Positions 56,483 to 64,000 of a stretch of DNA of 64,000 nucleotides are shown here, piece by piece. Origin of the DNA: Plazaster borealis. Lineage: Eukaryota; Echinodermata; Asteroidea; Forcipulatida; Labidiasteridae. The notes beneath the pieces are model-generated. The model was not told the DNA's origin and did not search any database. It saw only the letters and a list, made by a program, of their open reading frames with translations. Position 1 is the first letter of the stretch. Every line of letters begins with the position of its first letter. Location: assembly GCA_021014325.1 (NCBI GenBank), contig CM037463.1, forward strand, positions 21,832,026 through 21,896,025, in the 5' to 3' direction. Both the position numbers and the translations under genes were made by a program.

Positions 56483-59400
56483 GATTTTTTTTCTTCTTCT
56501 CCCCGGCGGTACCGTGTAGTTAGCCCTCGCTCGAATCGGCAGCTCCGCAGAGAGTGGTACTGCCGTACAATCAGCACAGGAGATCCTCGTTGGCCCCACA
56601 ACAAGCCGTTAGGATTTAGCTGGCTGGATTTTTATGAACTGCAAACCACACGATGCGAGACTGCTAGTCGTAGTCAATGGCAGTGAATATTGTCATGCAG
56701 GCTGTATGACATTGCCCAATAAATCTACCCGCCGTACAACATGTAGGCTGTATGATGTGTGAATCAATGCAAAGCACGAGGGTCCGGGTGTTTTCTGACT
56801 TGGGTGATGTGAGCTACCTGCAGTAGGAACTTGAACAACCGATTTGGCGCTATAACGGCGATCCCTAACCTTGTGCGCTTCAAACACGCTGCATTGGTTT
56901 TGTACACGGACGGAGCTACCTCAGCTTTCCAATCGGCCAGCAGAGATCGGGAGCAACATGCAGCCAACGCGCCAAAGTCAATCATTATCCAGGGAGGGGT
57001 ACTCGCTATTGAGCAATGCGTGATCCCCTTAATCACAATAGCTTGGCCGTGTTGTTTGTTCGTGCTGCTGTGTGTTGCAAAAAAAATGAGTGAATTGCCA
57101 AATGAACGGTTGACAAACTTGTTTTACGATGACTGCATAATCTGCAGACAGAAAAAAAATATCAACCGTTAGATCAAAAATGATTTAAAAAGGAGGTGGC
57201 ATCTGGCAGGAAAGTGGAAATTACATGACGAGACGAATAATTTAACATTTATTATAACGTTGTTAGGGAGAGTGACCGAGTGCGCATGCACTTGTCCATG
57301 ATTTAGGACTGGCAATCCATCGAGATCCGACCGCTTTGCCAAAAACTTCATCTTAAAACAAAACAAACCGATACTACTTTCATAGCAGAATGAGTGAGGT
57401 GGTGATCTCCAGACTGTAACAAATGCTGAGATTTTTGATAAGCAAAAAAAAAAAAAAAAAAGGGAAAGAAGTGGTGTTTGCTTCAACAAATGTGAATCTT
57501 TCGTTCCCATTAAAAGTGCACAGCAATCATCGGTTGATGGGCGAAGTCCGAAGTCCAGAGGGGGAGGGGAGGGGGCCAAGTCTGTTTATTTTTATCGATA
57601 CAAATTGTTGCTGCTTCAGTATGAATCACTGAGGCAGAAATCGTTAAACGCTCCCTGATCTGTTTCTTGATATTTAAACCCCGGCATAAATTATGTGGCC
57701 CCTGGTGGCTCATTTACATATTCACGGTAATTTACATATTGTTGTATACCACACAAAACTTCTAATTGACATCTTGAAACTGAAAGCACGATGCTTTTGA
57801 ATTTCGGCAGAAAATATTTAGGAATATTTACTAATTATAGGTTTTAGTTAATGTCATCATTAGTAATCAATATTGACTAATCATGAATATGAATATTCAG
57901 TCTTTATACAAACATGCTAATACCAGGCGGTGACTTCGAGGGTTTCACGCAAGTGATAAGTAACCATAGAAACCTGAAACCAACCATCCATACCCAGGTA
58001 AAAAAAACATCTCTCCCGCTCTCAATACAATGACATGAAATTTCATTCAGGGAAGTGCTCGCCCTATATCACCTTGATGGCGAATACGAACAACCGCCTG
58101 AGACAATTACGAAAGAGCTATGGACTATGGAGATGCATCAAGACAGCTCGTCAATTGGGGGGGGGGGGGGGCTACAGTTTGTTTTACTGCAATTTTCATC
58201 GAGCTTACATTTGTTACTCAAGTTTTGATATGAATTGAAAGGGGCACATCTCAGTTTACTTGTACAGTTTTCATTACGACTGGTGCACACAATTATGTAC
58301 AGGAGCTCTCTTGTGAACAATCATGAATTGTAACATGGTGAAAAACAGAGGCACATTGTCTTGGGTGGAGCAGCAGCGATTCCAGTCGAAGTTGAAACAG
58401 AATTCGCCCTCAAATAACGAAGTTTGTTTTAATAGGTAGTGATGTGTGAATGAGTAGCCCAGTAAACAAACATGTCAACACGGGGAGTCGTTAACAGGGT
58501 GTTACTCTGAGAAGGTGAATACCAAATTAACAATTTAAAACCAAACTCTCATTAGGAGAAGTAAATTTTGTCTTGGTGAATATGTTTTTGTTTTCAAAAG
58601 ATGGCAGCCTTTCAGACTTGGGTAAGGGTACGAAACTTTTATTGACTTCACATCATCCCCTTTTCACTTGTGTCGAAGTACGAAACTGGCATTATTTTAA
58701 ATGTGTTAAAAAAATTAAAATCATTTAATTGACTTCACATCATCGATCCTCTTTTCACTTATTATTTATCACCCCTTTTTTGTTAAAATAACAATAACAA
58801 CAGACGATTAACCTAATTACAGTTAACCCAGGATTTGACCTTGACGGGTTGTAAGAACTCGAAAGTGAGTTAATTTCTCGTCTATGGACACACTGAATTT
58901 ATAAACCTGTGAAAAATAAACCATCAAACATGATAAAATGGGTAGCAAAAAGACAATAGTACATCAAACATCTAGTTGGTGTTAAGCGTAATATAATAGT
59001 AATAGTACACAATATACAATATTCCATTTCCAAATGTCATGCCTTGAATAAAAATATTCATCGTGGCAAAGTAATTACTGATTATATATACAAGACCAGG
59101 AAATGAATATGTCTTTAAATTAACCGCAGTTTTTGTGTATTGCTACTACATGCACAATCGAATGTGTGCAGATCCGACTTTCATTCATTGATGATTGTTC
59201 ATGCTTATATACTCTACTGATACTACTTTGCATTTCATTTTCTGTGTGGTTTATTACTTGGCGTTTCATTTTCATAACACTCTCGCATCTTCCTCATTGC
59301 AAACCAGCCGCAATAAAAAGTGAAGCCAAGCTACTTCCGAGCAACCAATAGAGTTGTTCGTTGTACGGCCCGCGGTGATAGCAACAAAGGATACGCCCGA

Positions 59401-61305
59401 CCAAAAAACGTGACCAATAGCAGCAGCCGTTGTATGTTTAGCTTATGAATATTTATAGATAAAATGATAATCTCACTTGGATGGCGGGGAAAACTCGAAT
59501 TTCAAACATCAATTACCGATTCAATTAAAGTACAAGTTAAAAGGCTAAACAAAGTTAAACATAAATACAAACATAGATGAACAAAAGCATTTTAAATGTG
59601 GAAAACAGGGGGATGAGACAATAACAAGAAGGGATGAATAACCATAGGGCAATGAAACTTTAGTTATGCAAATTGAATACAAAATGAGTTTTGGGTTGTG
59701 TTGGTTGTTCAAGTTAATTTTGTACCGCACTGGCACGGTAAGATATATGTCTGTCAGAAAGTTGCAGTTAAATAATTGTCCTTTCAGCTTATTTCATAAA
59801 ATTTAACTTTACAATTAACGTTTTGGGGTGGTTTTTATCCTCTACTTTTTTTTATTTATAACTATTTCGTTTTCTAGAAAACCTGTGCTAAACTAAAATT
59901 GCTCACGCAACTCAACTTTACCGTATTCCTGTTCAAATCTAGAGAACTGTTTAAAAATATTTCTGTAAAACAAAATTTGATTTTTTATGTTGGCGTGGTA
60001 TGAACATTCTCCTCAAAGTGACTTAATATTCTTGGTTCACGAAACCTCCTAAATACTCCAATTGGAGTTTTAACTGGAGGTGTGAGAAACGTATTGTGGT
60101 GCTAGTTTTGAAGGCGTAGTTCTTTCTCATTTGTCAAGTTCTGCTTGAAGGAGGCTGTGGTAGGTTGGTTTATTGAGGACTTCGGTAGTTTGTTCCAATC
60201 GTTGATTGCTCTTTTGAAGGAGTTTGAGTAATAAGCCTGTTCTAAAAACAGGTGTTATTTTTACATACAATTGTCACATGATGTGGAGAAACCTTACAAC
60301 TTTATTGTAATACCTTACCCACCCCTAGCCCTTTGCAGGCCTTTGTAATTTCATATATAAGTATTCTGAGCTCAAAGAAAAAAAAGAGTTAATAAGAGTA
60401 CTAAGAAAAAAAAAGAATTAACACAATGAAGTAGATTGACATTCTCTCTATGAAGTGTCCGCAAGTTTGTAACATTTTATTGAAGAATCTTTGTCAAATT
60501 CTTGTAATACCTACATAATTACAATGAACTTTAAAACATTTATAAAAAGAAATCCTATATGGACCATGTGACCTGTGACATCACATGTTTACAATACTAG
60601 AGCCACAGAGCCTGGACTTCCTGCAGGCACGATTTGTACACAGATCAATGGAAACACCCCCAAAATCTTACATTTCATAGAGATTGCACTGTACGATTTT
60701 TATCACGTTTTGATATGAAGAAAGGGGGCACATCTTAAAACAGGTACAGCTGTTATTTTCATAACCGTGACTCTTGAATTAATGTTGAAATTGTGATACA
60801 AAAATGTAAAATTTCCCATGTGACCAGTGTAGTATCTTGCCTGCCACGGTTGAAGTATTAGACATCCTTGGCAACAACCTTAGCTGTAGTTTCCAATTCG
60901 TATACAGACTTTTACTGTGTAGTGCGCATTTTAATCCATGCGCACTTTCACCTGCTCATGAAAGTTGACTCCCAAAATGGCACACCATGGGCAAACTAGC
61001 TGCTTGGGACGCCAGTGCATGGTGTAAAAGGATATATTATTTAAGCCTAGCGATTTTTCTTGAAAGGAGTGCAGAAAAGTTAATTTTCAAGTAGAACTTG
61101 AGCCTATGACCTCAAACATGTTTGAGTTTGGACATCTGAAAACATCACTTATGAGCAATTTAATCAGTTTAAGAAAATGACTTTGGTAAATTTGCCTTCT
61201 TCCAAAACGCTTACAACATCTTAAAAGTACATACTTCAATTAATCATAAATCTATTGGATACTCCTCTCCCAAAAGCCCCCCCCTTCCCACCAAAATATT
61301 TTCAA
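56483..61305. other. Intergenic region between ANP32 5' end and PRMT3 3' end
   Basis: Should hold the ANP32 promoter and 5' UTR next to 56483 (sequence to about 57050 is GC- and CpG-richer) and the PRMT3 3' UTR near 61305. - strand AATAAA hexamers at 60476-60481 and 60301-60306 are possible PRMT3 poly(A) signals. A G run lies near 58158. Otherwise no recognised genes or repeats. Confidence 0.5.
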
Positions 61306-61503
61306 TCACCTCACCAAGTACTTTATTCTCTCCCCCTCAAGGTCAAAGGTCGCGATAAGACTCCGAGAGTCTGTTGCGTCCTTCTGACAGTTGATCTTTC
61401 CGGAGAGTACTTCCCCCGCTTTTAATGGAATAGGCTTCCTGAGGAGAAATACTGTTTGTTTCCAATGGGTACGCTGGCTGCTTGGACCAGTGGAAAACAT
61501 TAC
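61306..61503 (-). CDS. PRMT3: PRMT3 last coding exon
   Basis: 65 codons plus TGA after a CCCCAG acceptor. VMFSTGPSSQRTHWKQTVFLLRKPIPLKAGEVLSGKI...DSRSLIATFDL..ERIKYLVR holds the THW loop and the final beta strands. The GTGAGG just before the stop resembles a donor, but the ending has exactly the family length, so the TGA at 61306-61308 is taken as the stop. Confidence 0.94.
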   Translation of the reverse strand, partial: VMFSTGPSSQRTHWKQTVFLLRKPIPLKAGEVLSGKINCQKDATDSRSLIATFDLEGERIKYLVR

Positions 61504-63933
61504 CTGGGGAGGGGAAATACAAAAGACGGTCAATCAATATTTAAAACAAAAATATGTATAAACAATAACAAAATAGACTGTCAAATCCAAGCATACAGAC
61601 AAACTAAAGCACTGATTATTCTAAAAGTATATGAGGTATATAGGGAGGGTACATTTTTAGTAATTACTCCAAAAATTAATGACCATGAAAAACTTACTTG
61701 ATCAAGAGCACTGGAGAGCTGTTGATATTATAAAACATTGTTAGAAACGACATCCTTTGAAGTAATGTAGTTTTAGAGAGAGAGGTATTTTTTCACAAAA
61801 TTTGAATCTGAGAGTATGAAGCCTTTCTCAGGCATCTGAAAAACACAATTCTACGCGACAAGGGTGTTTTTTTCTTTCATTGTTTTCTTGCAACTTCTAT
61901 GACCAATTGAGCCCAAATTTTCACAGGTTTGTTATTTTATGCATATGTTGGGATACACCAAGTGAGGATACTGGTCTTTGACGATTACCAAAAGTATACC
62001 CTGCCTTTAAGTGAAACATTGATGACACCATCAACAAAATCGCCATATTGAGAAAGTGTCTAGAAAAGTACATCTTGAGCATAGTAAAGGATTCATAAAA
62101 CTAAACTATTGTTGATTTTTAATCGGAAGACATGCCTGGCACCAATCATCATGAGAAATATTGACATATTGACCAAAATTAAGTTTGAAACTGCATTCAA
62201 AACGAGTGTTTAAGGCCCCCTTTCACTTGCACCATCTCGACTTACCGTCTTATTGCAGTTCTTCTCAAAAATAACATCAAAGTATCCGACAAGCGCCTGT
62301 GAAAAGAAGTAAAACTTACTTGATAAAAATCAACAACAGATATAAGAACTGAACTTGTTAAACACTATGTTAACTTTGTGATGTCTTGACAAAACTTGCC
62401 ATAAAACCAGGGTCCAATTTCATAGAGCTGCTTAAGCACAAACAAGTAGTCTAAGCACAACAAAATTACATTTACAAGAATAAGGTTACCAGCCAAAAGA
62501 CCATGTCACATCATGGAGAACATCCTGCCTACTTTTGCTGAGCAGAAAATTGTTCAGCAATATTTTCTGCTCAAGCAGCTCTATGAAATTGTGCCTAAAT
62601 TACCCAAGTTCCTGGCTGATCAGTTGTTTAGATCTCAAATCGAAATGCAAAAACAGTAACGCTTCTCAGTTTCAAATTTTTTGGGATAAAAAGTGATATC
62701 TTTTCCCCATAACCGCAGTACTTTGAAGTGAAAAGTTTCTCAAAATGTATTATACTATCCAAAGCTGCTGTACTTCTTACCAAGTAAGTTTTTATAGCCA
62801 TTAATTTTCAGAGTCATTACCATAAGTATACAGACCCTTTAAACAAATTTGCTGCTCATGACAATTGTCTTTTTATCTAGCTTTGTTTATGAACATAGCT
62901 CTTTGAGGCTGTTTTCCAGCAATACTGGGCTTTATAAGCTTCTTTTTGTTATTTTATTATTATTAGTAATACTTGGTATCTAGAAGATTTCAAAGGTCTA
63001 TCTTTCCTGAAATCCTTTCCCCACCCCCATCCTGGAGAAAAGGAGAACATTGTGTGGATTGCTTGGAAACATGAATGTTGAACTTACAGTACACTCTCCA
63101 TCCCTTGATGCTTTCAGTCTGAAGTCTGTTGTAAACTCAAGGTCTTTAACATTCACGCTTGTTACGTCTAAACACTGTAAGTTTGAAACATAACTTGACA
63201 TCAATATTAATTTTTTTTAAGATTGCTCAAAATGCTCTCCATAATGATATCGCTGCTGTTTGAATTGATCATAATCCACCAAGATATATATATTTTAAAT
63301 GTATATATTTTAAATGCTGTTTACACCAAAATCCTAATTTTTTCTGACTTTGCCTGACACCTCATATACTATACTTTATCTTGATTCAAAGGCCTTGTTT
63401 TTAAAATGATGTTTACAAAAAGTCGTATTTTTCTGACTTTGCCCGACACCTCATATACTAAACTTTATCTTGATTAAAAGAAATTTTCAATGCTGTTTAC
63501 GCTCAAAATCACATTTGACTATACTTCATCTTGATTCAAAGAGAGTAATTATAGCACTTCTGTACCTTAGTTTGATTCAAAGAGAGTACATACTAATGTT
63601 GCACCTTTTCATCAATGGATGGAAAGCATTCCATAAGAAGCAGTTTTTTCAATACCACCTTCCTCTTGTAAAAACTTCAGCACCACCCGTGGTAGTTTCT
63701 TGTAATTTTATTTGTTTGCAGTGTCATTTTTTTTTCATTGTTTACCTTGACCATCGCTGCATCAGACATGACAGTATCGGCGTTAATATAATCCACCGAC
63801 GTCTCCTCCAGGACGCAAGACTTCATGCATGTCATTCTAAATCCATACACATCGTCCCAGAAGGCTACCCTGGAGGCGTGGCCGTCTCTGTCGCTAACGG
63901 CAACCAAACTCAGGGTGCACAGATCGGGATAGA
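61306..63933 (-). CDS. PRMT3: PRMT3, protein arginine methyltransferase 3, C-terminal part (4 exons; gene continues past right edge)
   Basis: Four joined exons give 174 residues plus TGA, aligning with the C-terminal beta-barrel of PRMT3, a type I cytosolic arginine methyltransferase that modifies ribosomal protein RPS2 (uS5). Visible landmarks: [60 protein letters not shown], then STGPSSQRTHWKQTVFLL with the THW loop of the PRMT active site. The residue count from the THW loop to the stop matches human PRMT3. The N-terminal zinc finger and SAM-binding fold are outside the window. Confidence 0.94.
61639..62010. mobile_element. TTAA-A MITE, diverged (PRMT3 intron)
   Basis: Same internal sequence and right-end TTAA; the left TTAA is lost. 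Preserves the GAGCACTGGAGAGCTG stretch that shows the pre-insertion state of the 19813 copy. Confidence 0.75.
62246..62296 (-). CDS. PRMT3: PRMT3 exon (51 bp)
   Basis: 17 codons between TTCACAG and [23 protein letters not shown] corresponds to human AIAGYFDIYFEKNC. Phase 0; too short for an ORF scan. Confidence 0.93.
62410..62595. repeat. Foldback element D (PRMT3 intron)
   Basis: GGTCCAATTTCATAGAGCTGC left arm with complementary right arm; same family as the coronin intron copies. Confidence 0.72.
62641..62842. mobile_element. TTAA-B MITE, truncated (PRMT3 intron)
   Basis: Right half of TTAA-B starting inside AGTAACGCTTCTCAG and ending CAGACCCTTTAA. Confidence 0.68.
63088..63174 (-). CDS. 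PRMT3: PRMT3 exon
   Basis: 29 codons between TTACAG and [35 protein letters not shown] matches the PRMT3 segment with DLEF..DF.LK. Phase 0. Confidence 0.93.
63746..63933 (-). CDS. PRMT3: PRMT3 exon (window-internal, upstream-most)
   Basis: 188 bases between TTTTCAG and GTAAAC; enters with two bases of a split codon, leaves phase 0. Encodes [62 protein letters not shown], very close to human PRMT3 [36 protein letters not shown]. Confidence 0.95.
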
Positions 63934-64000
63934 CTGAAAATAAAATGTTAAAAAAATACAAAATACAAAAAAATGAATGTTTCTTTTGATACAATGACGC

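Noticed and set aside
61306..61320. Splice donor GTGAGG just before the PRMT3 stop
   Set aside because: The C-terminal length matches human PRMT3 exactly when read through to the TGA.

Overview
The window is animal nuclear DNA. Genes are split by spliceosomal introns with GT-AG ends, the sequence is AT-rich, and most of the space is filled by short interspersed repeats. The protein sequences and repeat families (many TTAA-flanked MITEs, foldback elements and tRNA-headed SINEs) suggest an invertebrate deuterostome. An echinoderm, probably a sea star, is my best guess; this is inference, not proof.

Three protein-coding genes can be read. (1) A short coronin on the + strand, coding exons 18855-33869: nine exons, all eight introns phase 0, about 705 codons. 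It has a seven-bladed WD40 propeller, a long Ser/Arg-rich linker and a C-terminal coiled coil most like vertebrate coronin 2. No coding exon is recognisable in 1-18851, so any upstream exon is probably 5' UTR or lies outside the window. (2) An ANP32 (acidic leucine-rich nuclear phosphoprotein 32) gene on the - strand, coding exons 56482-45061: eight exons, 334 codons. It has an LRR domain, an acidic tail and a segment resembling the H2A.Z-interacting domain of ANP32E. (3) The last four coding exons of PRMT3 on the - strand, 63933-61306; the rest of the gene lies beyond the right edge. Coronin and ANP32 converge. The 3' end of PRMT3 faces the 5' end of ANP32 across about 4.8 kb.

The most striking feature is in the ANP32 introns. 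Introns 2, 3, 4, 5 and 6 each carry exactly one copy of a 74-75-nt element in the host sense orientation. It has the layout of a C/D-box snoRNA: terminal stem, C box ATGATGA, D', C', D box CTGA. Its D'-side guide matches the conserved LSU rRNA motif CCCAGTGCT. A second invariant block matches the adjacent rRNA segment GTGATTTC. Differences between copies fall mainly outside boxes and guides, as expected for a functional RNA family. ANP32 therefore appears to be a multi-copy snoRNA host gene.

Region by region: 1-18850 is repeat-rich non-coding DNA upstream of (or in the 5' intron of) coronin. 18855-33869 is coronin, with a 329-bp tRNA-like retroelement inserted exactly at the exon 4 splice donor and two C-rich minisatellites. 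33870-41164 holds the coronin 3' UTR and intergenic repeats, including a LINE remnant. 41165-45060 is the probable ANP32 3' UTR. 45061-56482 is ANP32 with its snoRNAs. 56483-61305 is intergenic. 61306-64000 is the 3' part of PRMT3.

The repeats record a layered history. MITEs sit at TTAA sites, two of them at the same TTAA within related SINE copies and in opposite orientations. Foldbacks are nested in MITEs, and MITEs abut through a shared TTAA.
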